A stretch of 64,000 nt of DNA from Stutzerimonas stutzeri (GCF_000219605.1 NC_015740.1:1116001-1180000); one strand, 5' to 3'. Positions 24,970 to 36,809 are shown, numbered from the stretch's first letter. Notes: generated by a model not told the origin, from the sequence alone. Numbers and translations: made by a program.

Positions 24970-25214
24970 TTTCGATTCAGTTCTTCGCCCGATATCGGGA
25001 AACCCTCGGCAGCGATGGCGAGCGCATCCAATGGGATGAGTCGCTCGGCAGCGTGGATGACGTCCGCCGACATTTGTTGGCGCGCGGCGGCGTCTGGGAG
25101 GTGCTCGGCGAGCAGAACCTGATGTGCGCGCGCAATCAGGAACTGTGTGGCCTAGAAGAAGCCGTTGCCGATGGCGACGAGGTGGCGTTCTTTCCTACCG
25201 TGACCGGAGGTTGA
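24966..25214 (+). CDS. moaD: Molybdopterin synthase sulfur carrier subunit
   Basis: Ubiquitin-like sulfur carrier. The 82-residue protein ends in the required Gly-Gly (FFPTVTGG) that is thiocarboxylated and inserted into MoaE. The ATG at 24966 overlaps the moaC stop (ATGA), so I reject the longer frame that begins inside moaC. The moaE gene begins 2 nt after its stop. Confidence 0.95.
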   Translation: MISIQFFARYRETLGSDGERIQWDESLGSVDDVRRHLLARGGVWEVLGEQNLMCARNQELCGLEEAVADGDEVAFFPTVTGG

Positions 25215-25216
25215 GC

Positions 25217-25675
25217 ATGGCGGTTCGTGTTCAACAGGCCTCGTTTGACCCGGGCGCGGAGCTTAACGCGCTGCACGCCGCCAACCTGGGCATCGGTGCG
25301 GTGGCCGGCTTCGTCGGCTATGTGCGGGACTTCAATGACGGACAGGACGTGGCCGGCATGTTTCTCGAACATGCCCCCGGCATGACGGAGAGGGCGCTGG
25401 AGAAGATCGTGCAGGAGGCCGAGCATCGCTGGCCACTGCTGCGCCTGGATGTGCTGCACCGCGTTGGATCGCTGGAGCCTGGCGAGCCGATCGTGTTCGT
25501 CGGTGCGGCCAGTGCCCATCGCGATGCCGCCTTCGATGCCTGTCGCTTCGTCATGGACTACCTGAAAACGCGCGCGCCGTTCTGGAAGAAGGAAAGCACC
25601 GCAGCCGGGCCACGCTGGGTCGAGGGCCGTGCCAGCGATCAGCTGGCAGTCGAGCGCTGGAACGAGAAGAGCTGA
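25217..25675 (+). CDS. moaE: Molybdopterin synthase catalytic subunit
   Basis: Transfers two sulfurs from MoaD to cyclic pyranopterin monophosphate. The 152-residue protein has GFVGYVRDFNDG near the N-terminus, FVGAASAHRDAAFDACRFVMD and the catalytic lysine stretch KTRAPFWKKE (about residues 117-126). GGAGG lies ahead of ATG 25217. It is the last gene of moaCDE; the following small gene is convergent. Confidence 0.96.
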   Translation: MAVRVQQASFDPGAELNALHAANLGIGAVAGFVGYVRDFNDGQDVAGMFLEHAPGMTERALEKIVQEAEHRWPLLRLDVLHRVGSLEPGEPIVFVGAASAHRDAAFDACRFVMDYLKTRAPFWKKESTAAGPRWVEGRASDQLAVERWNEKS

Positions 25676-25679
25676 GCCT

Positions 25680-25844
25680 TCAATAGAAGGTGATGTACAT
25701 CTTGAAGGCCAGCGTCGAGAACATGGTGAGGATGCCTAGGCTCAGCAGTCCGACGCCCCATTGTTTGTCCCGGTAGTTGAAGCCCACGCAGAGCAGGACA
25801 AAACCGACGACGATGAGGGTCAATAACCAGTGCATGCTGTCCAT
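25680..25844 (-). CDS. 54-residue inner-membrane protein
   Basis: From ATG 25844 (GGAGG 8-9 nt upstream) the protein reads MDSMHWLLTLIVVGFVLLCV, then a charged loop NYRDKQWG, then a second hydrophobic helix (VGLLSLGILTMFSTLAF). Two membrane segments with a short loop and no other domain. I do not recognise the family. Clear start site, membrane-protein composition, and exact fit between moaE (4 nt) and rhlB support it. Confidence 0.72.
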   Translation of the reverse strand: MDSMHWLLTLIVVGFVLLCVGFNYRDKQWGVGLLSLGILTMFSTLAFKMYITFY

Positions 25845-25967
25845 CGGTGATCCTCCTGATTCGATACCTGGGTACTACTTTAGTCGCTTCGAGTCAGAAG
25901 CGGCTTGACCCAGGTCATCGGTGCCAGTCGACCGGCGCGCCTGGGCAGGCTCCGGGCAGCAAGGGGT

Positions 25968-27398
25968 TCAGCGCGAGCGAGGGACGGGCGCAAGCAGTTC
26001 CGCCGGCGGCATCTCGCACTGGATCTTGCGGCCGATCAGTGCCTCGATGGGCGGCAGAGCGAAGGCGTCGTCCTCGCCAGCGAAGCTGATGGAGGTGCCG
26101 CTGGTGCCGGCGCGGCCGGTCCGACCGATGCGGTGCACGTAATCGTCCGGGTCTTCTGGCAGGGTGAAGTTGATCACATGGCTGATGCCATCGACGTGAA
26201 TGCCGCGACCGGCGACGTCGGTGGCGACCAGCACGCGAATCTTGCCCTCGCGAAAGCCCTCCAGCGTGCGGATGCGCTTGTGCTGCGGGACGTCGCCGGA
26301 CATCTGCGCTGCACTGATGCCATCCTTGGTCAGGCGCTCTTCGATGCGTCGTACTTCGTCCTTGCGATTGGCGAAGACCATTACCCGCGTCCAGTCGTTC
26401 TGGGTGATCAGGTTGTACAGCAGCTTGTACTTGTCGCTGCCGGCAACGGCATAGACGTGCTGCTCGACGGTATCGCTGGCCACGTTCTCCGGTTCGATCT
26501 CGACCACGGCGGGGTTGGTTGTCCACTGCTGCGCCAGGTTCATCACGTCGTCGGTGAAGGTGGCGGAAAAGAGCAGGGTCTGGCGTTCGCTCTTGGGTGG
26601 CGTCTGCCTGATGATCTGGCGGACCTGCGGGATGAAGCCCATGTCGAGCATGCGGTCGGCTTCGTCGAGAACCATCACCTCGACCATGTCCAGGTGGACT
26701 TCGCCGCGCTGGTTGAAGTCCAGCAACCGGCCGGGGGTGGCCACCAGGATGTCGCAGTAGCGCGACTCCAGCTGCTTGAGCTGCTTGTCGAAATCCATGC
26801 CGCCGACAAAGCTCATCACGTTGAGTCCGGTGTACTTGGTCAGGTCCAGCGCATCGTTTGCGATCTGCACCACCAGTTCGCGAGTCGGAGCGATGATCAG
26901 GGCACGCGGCTCGCCCATGTAGCGTTCCTTGGGCGGTGGTGTTTCCAGCAGCTGGGTGATGGTCGAGATCAGGAAGGCCGCCGTCTTGCCTGTGCCGGTC
27001 TGTGCACGGCCGATGGCATCGCGGCCCTTGAGCGTGTAGCCCAGCACCTGTGCCTGGATCGGTGTGCAATAGGGGAAGCCCAGGTCATGGATCGCGTGCA
27101 TCAGCTCCGGTGCGAGCTTGAAGTCATGAAAGCGGGTCTTGCCTTCGGCCGGCTCGACCACGAAGTCTTCCAGCTTCCAGGCCGGCGCGGCGGGTTTCGG
27201 CGGTTTGCTGCTGCGCTGGCGACGCGGTTTGTCGGCGCTGCGCTGGGAGGGTTGCGGCTTGGACTGGGTTTCGTCCGTCGCGCCCGGCTGCGTCACGGGG
27301 TCGGGTTGCCGTTCGGTAGTGGCAGATGGGGCGCCGGTGGGTATGCCGGCCCGCTCGTCCGGGGCCTTGCCAAAGATTTTCTTGAGTGCTTTGAGCAC
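25968..27398 (-). CDS. rhlB: DEAD-box RNA helicase RhlB
   Basis: ATP-dependent RNA helicase of the degradosome. The 476-residue protein has a Pro/Gln/Lys-rich disordered N-terminal extension (residues 15-75), then motifs Q ([11 protein letters not shown]), I (AQTGTGKT), Ia (PTRELVVQI), II (VLDEADRM), III (FSATF) and VI ([10 protein letters not shown]). The short C-terminus has few basic residues. The N-terminal extension is longer than in E. coli RhlB and is typical of Pseudomonas versions as I recall them. Confidence 0.92.
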   Translation of the reverse strand: MLKALKKIFGKAPDERAGIPTGAPSATTERQPDPVTQPGATDETQSKPQPSQRSADKPRRQRSSKPPKPAAPAWKLEDFVVEPAEGKTRFHDFKLAPELMHAIHDLGFPYCTPIQAQVLGYTLKGRDAIGRAQTGTGKTAAFLISTITQLLETPPPKERYMGEPRALIIAPTRELVVQIANDALDLTKYTGLNVMSFVGGMDFDKQLKQLESRYCDILVATPGRLLDFNQRGEVHLDMVEVMVLDEADRMLDMGFIPQVRQIIRQTPPKSERQTLLFSATFTDDVMNLAQQWTTNPAVVEIEPENVASDTVEQHVYAVAGSDKYKLLYNLITQNDWTRVMVFANRKDEVRRIEERLTKDGISAAQMSGDVPQHKRIRTLEGFREGKIRVLVATDVAGRGIHVDGISHVINFTLPEDPDDYVHRIGRTGRAGTSGTSISFAGEDDAFALPPIEALIGRKIQCEMPPAELLAPVPRSR

Positions 27399-27582
27399 GG
27401 TCTTCTCGTCGTCGAATTGGGAAAGAATCGCGCGTCAGTGTAATGCAAGACGCAAACCTGGCGAAGCCTCCCGCCCCGGCGGGGTCGGCCGGCGCGGTGG
27501 CACCGGTCGACGAAGGCAGGCGTGGCGCGGCGCGCCGCCTGCCACGATTGCCGCACGCCTGGCTTGCGCTCGATGCGCCGGG

Positions 27583-28563
<981 letters not shown>

Positions 28564-29592
28564 ATGATTAGGGTGAAATCCACACTGGCTGCGCTGGGTG
28601 CTGCGTCACTGCTGGGCATCAGCGGGCTGGCGCAGGCAGGGGCGACCCTGGATGCGGTGCAGAAGAAAGGATTCGTGCAGTGCGGTATCAGCGATGGCCT
28701 TCCGGGCTTCTCGTTCGCCGATGCCAAGGGGCAATTCCAGGGGATCGACGTGGACGTGTGCCGCGCGGTCGCCGCAGCCGTGTTCGGCGATGCTACCAAG
28801 GTCAAGTACAGCCCGCTGACCGCCAAGGAGCGCTTCACCGCGCTGCAGTCGGGGGAAGTGGATGTGCTGTCGCGCAATACCACCTGGACCAGCTCGCGGG
28901 ACGCCGCGATGGGGCTGAACTTCACCGGCGTGACCTACTACGACGGACAGGGCTTCCTGGTGAACAAGGAGCTTGGGGTGTCCTCGGCCAAGGAGCTGGA
29001 CGGTGCCACGGTGTGCATCCAGGCCGGCACCACCACGGAGCTGAACCTGTCCGACTATTTCCGCGCCAATGGCCACAAGTACACCCCCATCACCTACGAC
29101 ACCTCGGACGAAAGCGCCAAGTCGCTGGAGTCCGGCCGCTGCGACGTGCTAACCTCGGACCAGTCCCAGCTCTACGCACAGCGCATCAAGCTGGCCAAGC
29201 CTGACGACTACGTCGTATTGCCTGAAGTGATTTCCAAGGAGCCGCTCGGCCCGGCCGTTCGCCAGGGTGACGAGGAGTGGTTCGATATCGTGCGCTGGAC
29301 GCTGTTCGCCATGCTCAATGCCGAAGAGCTCGGCGTGACCTCGGCCAACGTCGAGGAGATGGCTAAGAGCACCAAGAATCCTGACGTGGCGCGTCTGCTG
29401 GGTGCCGAAGGCGAATACGGCAAGGATCTCAGACTGCCGAAGGATTGGGCCGTCCAGATCGTCAAGCAGGTAGGCAACTATGGCGAGATCTTCGATCGCA
29501 ACGTGGGTGCCGGCAGTGAGCTGAAGATCGAGCGTGGCCTCAATGCCCTGTGGAACAAAGGTGGTTTGCAGTACGCGCCGCCGGTGCGTTGA
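28564..29592 (+). CDS. aapJ: General L-amino-acid ABC transporter, periplasmic binding protein
   Basis: Captures amino acids in the periplasm for AapQMP. The 342-residue protein has a signal peptide cleaved after AQA (residue 25) and the family-3 solute-binding features GISDGLPGFSFADAKG, GIDVDVCRAVAAAVFG and SGEVDVLSRNTTWTSSRD. Length and sequence match AapJ of rhizobia and Pseudomonas rather than the shorter 260-residue binding proteins. TGGAGG precedes the ATG. An 87-bp gap with a stable hairpin separates it from aapQ. Confidence 0.93.
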   Translation: MIRVKSTLAALGAASLLGISGLAQAGATLDAVQKKGFVQCGISDGLPGFSFADAKGQFQGIDVDVCRAVAAAVFGDATKVKYSPLTAKERFTALQSGEVDVLSRNTTWTSSRDAAMGLNFTGVTYYDGQGFLVNKELGVSSAKELDGATVCIQAGTTTELNLSDYFRANGHKYTPITYDTSDESAKSLESGRCDVLTSDQSQLYAQRIKLAKPDDYVVLPEVISKEPLGPAVRQGDEEWFDIVRWTLFAMLNAEELGVTSANVEEMAKSTKNPDVARLLGAEGEYGKDLRLPKDWAVQIVKQVGNYGEIFDRNVGAGSELKIERGLNALWNKGGLQYAPPVR

Positions 29593-29635
29593 GCCTCCGT
29601 GGCCGGCCTCGTGCCGGCTCGTTTCATGGATGAGT

Positions 29636-29661
29636 ACGGCCGATCCGCGAGGGTCGGCCGT
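29636..29661 (+). other. Stable intercistronic hairpin with GNRA loop
   Basis: An 11-bp stem ACGGCCGATCC / GGGTCGGCCGT (one T-G pair) closed by the GNRA tetraloop GCGA, between aapJ and aapQ. No U tract follows. It likely protects the 3' end of the aapJ message or partly terminates, giving excess binding protein over permease. Confidence 0.75.
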
Positions 29662-29679
29662 GCGGTATGAGGATTTTCG

Positions 29680-30864
29680 ATGCGTTCGATCGCCAGAGGC
29701 ACCGCGCCCCGACGTTCGCTGCTGACCGATCCACGAGTACGCGCCTGGGTCTTCCAAGTGATTGCAGTGTTGGCAGTGGTGGCGTTCGGCTGGTACCTGT
29801 TTCATAACACCCAGAACAATCTTGCCCATCGCGGCATCACGTCCGGATTCGGCTTTCTCAACAACGCCGCCGGCTTCGGCATTTCCCAGCATCTGATCGA
29901 CTACAGCGAAAGCGACAGCTACGGGCGCGTTTTCTGGGTCGGTCTGCTCAACACCCTGCTGGTCAGCGTAATTGGGATCGTCCTGGCCACCATCATGGGC
30001 TTCATCCTCGGCGTGGGGCGCCTCTCCAGCAACTGGCTGATCCGCCAGCTGGCGACGCTTTACATTGAGATCTTCCGCAATATCCCGCCGCTGCTGCTGA
30101 TCTTCTTCGTCTATTTCGCCGTAATCAGCCCGCTGCCGGGGCCGCGCAACAGCCTGAGCCTGTGGGATGCGGTGTTCGTCAACAATCGTGGCGTGCAGAT
30201 GCCGGCGCCCAGTGCCGCTGATGGCTTCTGGGCGTTCTGGCTGGCGCTGCTGGTCGCTCTGGTCGCCGTGGTAATGCTGCACCGCTGGGCGCGGGCGCGA
30301 CGGCATGCAACGGGACGCATGTTCCCGGTGTTCTGGACGAGCCTCGGGCTGTTCATCGCCATACCCTGGTTGGTGACGCTCGTTGCCGGGGCACCGTTCA
30401 GCTGGGAGGTACCGGAGCTGCAACGCTTCAACATCCGCGGCGGCTGGGTGGTGATACCGGAGCTGGTGTCGATCGTGGTGGCGCTTTCGGTCTATACCGC
30501 CGCCTTCATCGGAGAGACCGTGCGTTCGGGCATCCAGTCGGTCAGCCACGGCCAGACCGAGGCGGCCGCATCGCTCGGCCTGCGTCCGGGGCAGGTCCTG
30601 CGGCTGGTCATCGTGCCGCAGGCTTTGCGAGTGATCGTGCCGCCGCTGACCAGCCAGTACCTGAACCTGGCGAAGAACTCGTCGCTCGCAGCGGCGATCG
30701 GCTATCCGGACATGGTTTCGCTGTTCGCCGGTACGGTGCTCAACCAGACCGGGCAGGCCATCGAAACCATGGCCATCACCATGAGTGTCTATCTGGCCAT
30801 CAGCATCAGCATCTCGCTGCTGATGAACTGGTACAACAAGCGCATTGCGCTGATCGAGCGGTGA
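29680..30864 (+). CDS. aapQ: General L-amino-acid ABC transporter, permease
   Basis: Inner-membrane permease of the polar amino-acid family, paired with AapM. At 394 residues it is longer than HisQ-type permeases because of the family-typical inserted membrane region. Hydrophobic segments run from residue 27 to the end, and the EAA loop, which docks the ATPase, is GQTEAAASLGLRPGQVLRLVIVPQALRVIVPP (cut here by position, about residues 288-319). The ATG at 29680 follows TGAGGATT. It is followed after 4 nt by aapM. Confidence 0.93.
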   Translation: MRSIARGTAPRRSLLTDPRVRAWVFQVIAVLAVVAFGWYLFHNTQNNLAHRGITSGFGFLNNAAGFGISQHLIDYSESDSYGRVFWVGLLNTLLVSVIGIVLATIMGFILGVGRLSSNWLIRQLATLYIEIFRNIPPLLLIFFVYFAVISPLPGPRNSLSLWDAVFVNNRGVQMPAPSAADGFWAFWLALLVALVAVVMLHRWARARRHATGRMFPVFWTSLGLFIAIPWLVTLVAGAPFSWEVPELQRFNIRGGWVVIPELVSIVVALSVYTAAFIGETVRSGIQSVSHGQTEAAASLGLRPGQVLRLVIVPQALRVIVPPLTSQYLNLAKNSSLAAAIGYPDMVSLFAGTVLNQTGQAIETMAITMSVYLAISISISLLMNWYNKRIALIER

Positions 30865-30868
30865 GCGC

Positions 30869-31966
30869 ATGACCATTCATTCCTTCAAGCCCGACCTGCC
30901 GCCGCCGACGATCAGCATCGGTGCGCTCGGCTGGCTGCGGGCCAATCTCTTCTCCAGTTGGATCAATACGCTGCTGACCCTGGTCGGGCTCTATCTGCTC
31001 TGGCTGATCGTGCCTCCGGTACTGGAATGGGCGATCTTCAAGGCTGACTGGACCGGCGACACCCGCGCCGATTGCAGCCGCGAAGGCGCCTGCTGGGTGT
31101 TCGTGCAGGTTCGCTTCGGCCAGTTCATGTACGGCTTCTACCCCACGGAGCTGCGCTGGCGGGTCGATGCGGCGGCATGGTTGGCGATCATCGGCGCGGC
31201 GCCACTGTTTCTGCGGCAGATGCCGCACAAGCTGCGCTACGGCATCGGTTACCTGCTGGTCTATCCGCTGCTGGCCTACTGGCTGTTGCATGGCGGATTC
31301 CTCGGGTTGCAGACGGTGCCGACCAGTCAGTGGGGCGGCTTGATGCTGACGGTGGTGATCGCCGCGGTGGGCATTGCCGGCGCCTTGCCTTTGGGCATCC
31401 TGCTGGCGCTCGGACGACGCTCGGACATGCCGGCCATCCGGGTGCTCTGCGTGACCTTCATCGAGTTCTGGCGCGGCGTACCGCTGATCACCGTGCTGTT
31501 CATGTCGTCTGTGATGCTGCCGCTGTTCCTGCCCGAAGGCATGAACCTCGACAAGCTGTTGCGGGCGATGCTGATGGTGGTGTTCTTCGAGGCCGCCTAC
31601 ATCGCCGAAGTGGTACGCGGCGGCCTGCAGGCGATCCCCAAAGGGCAGTACGAGGCGGCGGCCGCCATGGGTCTGGGCTACTGGCGCAGCACGCTGCTGG
31701 TGATTCTCCCGCAGGCCCTGAAGCTGGTGATTCCGGGCATCGTCAATACCTTTATCGCCCTGTTCAAGGACACCAGCCTGGTGATCATCATCGGCCTGTT
31801 CGACTTCCTCAACAGCATCAAGCGCGCTACGGCGGACCCGGCCTGGCTGGGTATGTCCACCGAAGGCTATGTCTTCGCCGCGCTGGTGTACTGGATGTTC
31901 TGTTTCGGCATGTCCCGCTATTCCATGCGCCTGGAGCGCAAGCTGGACACCGGCCACAAGCGTTAG
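30869..31966 (+). CDS. aapM: General L-amino-acid ABC transporter, permease
   Basis: Second permease subunit, 365 residues. An N-terminal cytosolic segment and a membrane helix near 30-50 precede a periplasmic loop with two cysteines (RADCSREGACW), then the core permease domain. The EAA loop is GQYEAAAAMGLGYWRSTLL near residue 258. It starts 4 nt after aapQ and its stop is 9 nt before aapP, so the three are co-translated. Confidence 0.93.
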   Translation: MTIHSFKPDLPPPTISIGALGWLRANLFSSWINTLLTLVGLYLLWLIVPPVLEWAIFKADWTGDTRADCSREGACWVFVQVRFGQFMYGFYPTELRWRVDAAAWLAIIGAAPLFLRQMPHKLRYGIGYLLVYPLLAYWLLHGGFLGLQTVPTSQWGGLMLTVVIAAVGIAGALPLGILLALGRRSDMPAIRVLCVTFIEFWRGVPLITVLFMSSVMLPLFLPEGMNLDKLLRAMLMVVFFEAAYIAEVVRGGLQAIPKGQYEAAAAMGLGYWRSTLLVILPQALKLVIPGIVNTFIALFKDTSLVIIIGLFDFLNSIKRATADPAWLGMSTEGYVFAALVYWMFCFGMSRYSMRLERKLDTGHKR

Positions 31967-31975
31967 GAGTGAGAT

Positions 31976-32743
31976 ATGAATGATTCAATCGCGCAGGCCG
32001 GGCAGGCAAGCGAGCCGGTCATCCGCATGCAGGGCGTGCACAAGTGGTTCGGGCAGTTCCACGTGCTCAAGGACATCAACCTGTCCGTGCGGCAGGGCGA
32101 GCGCATCGTGTTGTGCGGGCCGTCCGGGTCGGGCAAGTCCACCACCATCCGCTGTCTGAACCGCCTGGAGGAGCATCAGCAGGGGCGCATCGTCATCAAC
32201 GGCGTCGAGCTGACCGGCGACCTCAAGCAGATCGAGGCGATTCGCAGCGAAGTCGGCATGGTCTTTCAGCATTTCAACCTGTTCCCGCACCTGACAGTGC
32301 TGCAGAACTGCACGCTGGCGCCCATGTGGGTGCGCAAGCTGCCACGCCGGCAGGCCGAGGAGGTCGCCATGCATTATCTGGAGCGGGTACGCATTCCTGA
32401 GCAGGCCAACAAGTATCCCGGGCAGCTTTCCGGTGGCCAGCAGCAGCGCGTGGCGATCGCCCGCGCCCTGTGCATGAAGCCGAAGATCATGCTGTTCGAC
32501 GAGCCGACCTCGGCCCTCGATCCGGAAATGGTCAAGGAAGTGCTGGACACCATGGTCAGCCTTGCCGAAAGCGGCATGACCATGCTCTGTGTGACCCACG
32601 AGATGGGCTTCGCCCGAACGGTGGCCGACCGGGTGATCTTCATGGACAAGGGTGAAATCGTCGAGCAGGCCGAGCCGGAGGTGTTCTTCACCAGCCCGGT
32701 GAACGACAGGACCAAGCTGTTCCTCAGTCAGATCCTGCATTGA
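31976..32743 (+). CDS. aapP: General L-amino-acid ABC transporter, ATPase
   Basis: ATP-binding subunit that powers AapQM. The 255-residue protein has Walker [10 protein letters not shown] (about residues 45-53), Q-loop [11 protein letters not shown], signature LSGGQQQR, Walker [14 protein letters not shown] and H-loop VTHEMGF. It belongs to the polar amino-acid (GlnQ/HisP) type. Last gene of aapJQMP; purL lies 112 bp further on the same strand with its own likely promoter. Confidence 0.96.
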   Translation: MNDSIAQAGQASEPVIRMQGVHKWFGQFHVLKDINLSVRQGERIVLCGPSGSGKSTTIRCLNRLEEHQQGRIVINGVELTGDLKQIEAIRSEVGMVFQHFNLFPHLTVLQNCTLAPMWVRKLPRRQAEEVAMHYLERVRIPEQANKYPGQLSGGQQQRVAIARALCMKPKIMLFDEPTSALDPEMVKEVLDTMVSLAESGMTMLCVTHEMGFARTVADRVIFMDKGEIVEQAEPEVFFTSPVNDRTKLFLSQILH

Positions 32744-32809
32744 GCGAGGCCGAAGGGGAGACCGTCGGGGCGGAAGGCGTTCGGCTGTCTTCGGCTGGCC
32801 GTCATGGGC

Positions 32810-32815
32810 TAGAAT
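32810..32815 (+). promoter_or_regulatory. Candidate -10 element of purL
   Basis: TAGAAT followed by the GC-rich ACGCGCCCC, 41 nt before the purL ATG. I see no good -35 at 16-18 nt. Confidence 0.35.
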
Positions 32816-32855
32816 ACGCGCCCCGACTGCTCCCCCCTCCGAGGCTGTTCCGACG

Positions 32856-35800
32856 ATGTTGATCCTGCGCGGTGCTCCCGCTCTTTCCGCCTTCCGTCAC
32901 GGCAAGCTCCTGGCACAACTGACCGAAAAGGTTCCCGCCGTCAGCGGGTTGTATGCCGAGTTCGCCCATTTCGCCGAGGTTTCCGGCACGCTTGGCGCGG
33001 ATGAGCAGAACGTACTGACCCGTCTGCTGAAGTATGGCCCCAGCGTACCGGTGCAGGAGCCGGCCGGTCGGCTGTTCCTGGTGGTGCCGCGCTTCGGCAC
33101 CATCTCGCCCTGGTCGAGCAAGGCCAGCGACATCGCGCATAACTGCGGCCTGGAGAAGATCCAGCGGCTGGAGCGGGGTATCGCCTACTACGTGCAGGGC
33201 GAGTTGTCCGACAGCGATGCTCAGCTTGTCGCTGCCGCGCTGCATGACCGCATGACGCAGCTGGTGCTGGGTCGGTTCGAGGAAGCCGCCAACCTGTTCA
33301 GTCATGCCGAACCGAAGCCGCTCACGGCGGTGGACGTACTCGGCGGCGGTCGCGCCGCGCTGGATAAGGCCAACGTCGAGCTGGGCCTGGCCCTGGCCGA
33401 GGACGAGATCGACTACCTGGTGCAGGCCTTCAGCGGGCTGGGACGCAACCCGCACGACATCGAACTGATGATGTTCGCCCAGGCCAACTCCGAACACTGC
33501 CGGCACAAGATCTTCAATGCCAGCTGGGATATCGATGGCGAGAGCCAGGAAAAATCCCTGTTCGGCATGATCAAGAACACCTACCAGCTGCACAGCGAAG
33601 GCGTGCTGTCGGCCTACAAGGACAATGCCGCGGTCATCGTCGGCAACGTCGCCGGTCGCTTCTATCCGAATCCCGAGACGCGCGAGTACGCCGCGAGCCA
33701 GGAGCCGGTGCACATTCTGATGAAGGTGGAAACCCACAACCACCCGACCGCCATCGCTCCGTTCCCTGGTGCTTCCACCGGCTCGGGCGGCGAGATCCGC
33801 GACGAAGGTGCGACCGGGCGCGGCGCCAAGCCGAAGGCTGGCCTGACCGGTTTCACCGTATCCAACCTGAACATTCCCGGCTTCGAGCAGCCCTGGGAGA
33901 AGCCGTACGGCAAGCCCGAGCGCATCGTCACGCCGCTGGACATCATGATCGAGGGCCCGCTGGGTGGCGCCGCGTTCAACAACGAATTCGGCCGTCCGGC
34001 GCTGACTGGCTACTTCCGTACCTTCGAACAGGCGATCAACACGCCGCGTGGCGAGGAAGTACGGGGCTATCACAAGCCGATCATGCTCGCCGGCGGCATG
34101 GGTAACATCCGCGAGGAGCATGTGCAGAAGGGCGAGATCTCGGTCGGCGCCAAGCTGATCGTGCTCGGCGGCCCGGCCATGCTGATCGGTCTGGGTGGTG
34201 GCGCGGCATCCTCGATGGCCACCGGCACCAGTTCGGCGGACCTGGACTTCGCCTCGGTACAGCGCGACAACCCGGAAATGGAACGTCGCTGTCAGGAGGT
34301 CATCGACCGCTGCTGGCAGCTGGGCGAGCACAACCCGATCAAGTTCATCCACGACGTCGGTGCCGGCGGCCTGTCCAATGCGTTTCCGGAGCTGGTCAAC
34401 GATGGTGCCCGTGGCGGTCGTTTCGAACTGCGCAACATCCCCAACGACGAACCGGGCATGGCGCCGCTGGAGATCTGGTGCAACGAGTCCCAGGAGCGTT
34501 ACGTGCTCTCCGTCGATGCGGCCGATTTCGAGCGCTTCAAGGCCATCTGCGAGCGTGAGCGCTGCCCGTTCGCGGTGGTCGGCGAGGCCACCGAGGAGCC
34601 GCATCTGACCGTTGCCGACAGCCATTTCGGCAACAAGCCGGTGGACATGCCGCTCAACGTGCTGCTCGGCAAGGCGCCGCGCATGCACCGCACTGCCAGC
34701 CGCGAAGCCGAGCTGGGTGACGACTTCAGCGCCGCTTCGGTCGATCTGGCCGAGGCCGTGACTCGCGTGCTGCGCCATCCCGCCGTGGCCAGCAAGAGCT
34801 TCCTGATCACCATTGGCGATCGCAGCATTACCGGTCAGGTGGCGCGCGATCAGATGGTCGGTCCGTGGCAGGTGCCGGTGGCCGACTGTGCCGTCACCGC
34901 GACCAGTTATGACGTCTATACCGGCGAAGCCATGGCGATGGGCGAGCGCACGCCGCTGGCACTGCTGGACGCCCCGGCATCGGGCCGCATGGCCATTGGT
35001 GAAACGCTGACCAACCTTGCCGCTGCGCGGATCGAGAAGATTTCCGACATCAAGCTGTCGGCCAACTGGATGGCCGCAGCCGGTCATCCGGGCGAGGATG
35101 CGCGGCTGTACGACACCGTTCGCGCCGTCGGCATGGAGCTTTGCCCGCAACTGGGCATCACCGTTCCGGTGGGCAAGGACTCGATGTCGATGAAGACGCG
35201 CTGGTCGGAGGAGGGGGGCGAGAAGAGCGTCACCTCGCCACTGTCGCTGATCGTCTCCGGTTTCGCTCCGGTCGCCGACATCCGCCAGACACTGACTCCG
35301 CAGCTGCGCCTGGACAAGGGCGCCACTGACCTGATCCTGGTCGATCTGGGCCGTGGTCAGAACCGCATGGGTGCCTCGATCCTCGCTCAGGTGTACGGCC
35401 AGATCGGCCGTCAGGCGCCCGACGTCGATGACGCCGAGGATCTGCAGGCGTTCTTCGCCGTGGTCCAGGGCCTGAATGCCGACGGTCTGCTGCTGGCCTA
35501 TCACGACCGCTCCGACGGTGGTCTGCTGACCACCGTGCTGGAGATGGCCTTCGCCGGTCATTGTGGCTTGAACCTGAATCTCGACGGCCTGCTGGACAGC
35601 GCCGACGACATCGCCGCCTTGCTCTTCAACGAGGAACTCGGTGCGGTGCTCCAGGTGCGCCAGGATGACACCGAGATCGTGCTGGCGCAGTTCAGCGCGG
35701 CCGGATTGGGCGATTGCGTCGCGGTGATCGGGCAGCCGGTGAACAATGGCCATGTGTCGATCAGGCACGGCGAGAATGAAGTGTTCGCTGGCGAGCGCCG

Positions 35801-36752
35801 TCTGCTGCAGCGCCAGTGGGCCGAGACCAGCTATCAGATCCAGCGTCTGCGCGACAACGCCGAGTGCGCCGATCAGGAGTTCGATGCACTGCTGGAAGAG
35901 GACAACCCAGGCCTGAGCGCCAAGCTCAGCTTCGACGTCAACGAGAACATCGCCGCGCCCTTCATCAAGCGCGGCGTGCGCCCCCAGGTGGCGGTGCTGC
36001 GCGAGCAGGGCGTCAACGGCCAGGTGGAGATGGCCGCCGCGTTCGATCGCGCCGGCTTCGCAGCGGTCGACGTGCACATGAGCGACATCCTTTCCGGCCG
36101 CGTCAATCTGGACGAATTCAAGGGTATCGTCGCCTGCGGCGGCTTCTCCTACGGCGACGTGCTCGGCGCTGGCGAGGGCTGGGCCAAGTCGATTCTGTTC
36201 AATGCCCGCGCGCGGGACGGTTTCCAGGCGTTCTTCGAACGCAAGGACAGCTTCGCCCTCGGCGTGTGCAATGGCTGCCAGATGATGAGCAACCTGCACG
36301 AGCTGATCCCGGGTACGGAGAACTGGCCGCACTTCGTGCGTAACCGCTCCGAGCAGTTCGAGGCGCGCGTGGCGATGGTGCAGGTGCAGGACTCGCCGTC
36401 GGTCTTCCTGCAGGGCATGGCCGGATCGCGCCTGCCGATCGCCATCGCCCATGGCGAAGGTCATGCCGAGTTCGAGAGCGAGGAAGCCATGCTACAGGCC
36501 GATCTGTCCGGCACCGTGGCGCTGCGTTTCGTGGATAACCACGGCAAGGTCACCGAGCGTTACCCGGCCAACCCGAACGGCTCGCCGCGCGGTATCACCG
36601 GTCTGTGCAGTCGTGACGGTCGCGTGACCATCATGATGCCGCACCCGGAGCGGGTGTTCCGCGCCGTGACCAACTCCTGGCGCCCTGACGAGTGGCAGGA
36701 AGACGGCGGCTGGATGCGCATGTTCCGCAACGCCCGGGTCTGGGTCGACTGA
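32856..36752 (+). CDS. purL: Phosphoribosylformylglycinamidine synthase (large single-chain)
   Basis: Converts FGAR, glutamine and ATP to FGAM in purine synthesis. The 1298-residue single-chain form has an N-terminal linker domain, the FGAM synthase domain ([11 protein letters not shown] near 213, [20 protein letters not shown] near 292), a second AIRS-like half, and a C-terminal glutaminase domain with [12 protein letters not shown], nucleophile Cys in GVCNGCQM (about residue 1140) and catalytic His in AHGEGHAEF. Length fits gammaproteobacterial PurL. It stands alone between aapP and a strong terminator. Confidence 0.98.
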   Translation: MLILRGAPALSAFRHGKLLAQLTEKVPAVSGLYAEFAHFAEVSGTLGADEQNVLTRLLKYGPSVPVQEPAGRLFLVVPRFGTISPWSSKASDIAHNCGLEKIQRLERGIAYYVQGELSDSDAQLVAAALHDRMTQLVLGRFEEAANLFSHAEPKPLTAVDVLGGGRAALDKANVELGLALAEDEIDYLVQAFSGLGRNPHDIELMMFAQANSEHCRHKIFNASWDIDGESQEKSLFGMIKNTYQLHSEGVLSAYKDNAAVIVGNVAGRFYPNPETREYAASQEPVHILMKVETHNHPTAIAPFPGASTGSGGEIRDEGATGRGAKPKAGLTGFTVSNLNIPGFEQPWEKPYGKPERIVTPLDIMIEGPLGGAAFNNEFGRPALTGYFRTFEQAINTPRGEEVRGYHKPIMLAGGMGNIREEHVQKGEISVGAKLIVLGGPAMLIGLGGGAASSMATGTSSADLDFASVQRDNPEMERRCQEVIDRCWQLGEHNPIKFIHDVGAGGLSNAFPELVNDGARGGRFELRNIPNDEPGMAPLEIWCNESQERYVLSVDAADFERFKAICERERCPFAVVGEATEEPHLTVADSHFGNKPVDMPLNVLLGKAPRMHRTASREAELGDDFSAASVDLAEAVTRVLRHPAVASKSFLITIGDRSITGQVARDQMVGPWQVPVADCAVTATSYDVYTGEAMAMGERTPLALLDAPASGRMAIGETLTNLAAARIEKISDIKLSANWMAAAGHPGEDARLYDTVRAVGMELCPQLGITVPVGKDSMSMKTRWSEEGGEKSVTSPLSLIVSGFAPVADIRQTLTPQLRLDKGATDLILVDLGRGQNRMGASILAQVYGQIGRQAPDVDDAEDLQAFFAVVQGLNADGLLLAYHDRSDGGLLTTVLEMAFAGHCGLNLNLDGLLDSADDIAALLFNEELGAVLQVRQDDTEIVLAQFSAAGLGDCVAVIGQPVNNGHVSIRHGENEVFAGERRLLQRQWAETSYQIQRLRDNAECADQEFDALLEEDNPGLSAKLSFDVNENIAAPFIKRGVRPQVAVLREQGVNGQVEMAAAFDRAGFAAVDVHMSDILSGRVNLDEFKGIVACGGFSYGDVLGAGEGWAKSILFNARARDGFQAFFERKDSFALGVCNGCQMMSNLHELIPGTENWPHFVRNRSEQFEARVAMVQVQDSPSVFLQGMAGSRLPIAIAHGEGHAEFESEEAMLQADLSGTVALRFVDNHGKVTERYPANPNGSPRGITGLCSRDGRVTIMMPHPERVFRAVTNSWRPDEWQEDGGWMRMFRNARVWVD

Positions 36753-36776
36753 GCGTCCTGCTGAGCGCTACCAGAT

Positions 36777-36809
36777 AGCCCGCTCGACGCATGCGTCAGC
36801 GGGCTTTTT
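36777..36809 (+). terminator. Intrinsic terminator of purL
   Basis: Stem AGCCCGCT (36777-36784) / AGCGGGCT (36798-36805) around the palindrome GACGCATGCGTC, followed by TTTTTCCTTT. Confidence 0.9.

Noticed and set aside
27513..27545. GC-rich GGCAGGC/GCCTGCC hairpin after the esterase gene
   Set aside because: No U tract on the minus strand; pairing is common by chance in such GC-rich DNA.
32802..36464. 1220-codon open frame antisense to purL
   Set aside because: It runs opposite a complete, motif-bearing PurL; high-GC codon bias opens the opposite frame, and its translation is His/Val/Gly/Gln-rich low complexity without domains.
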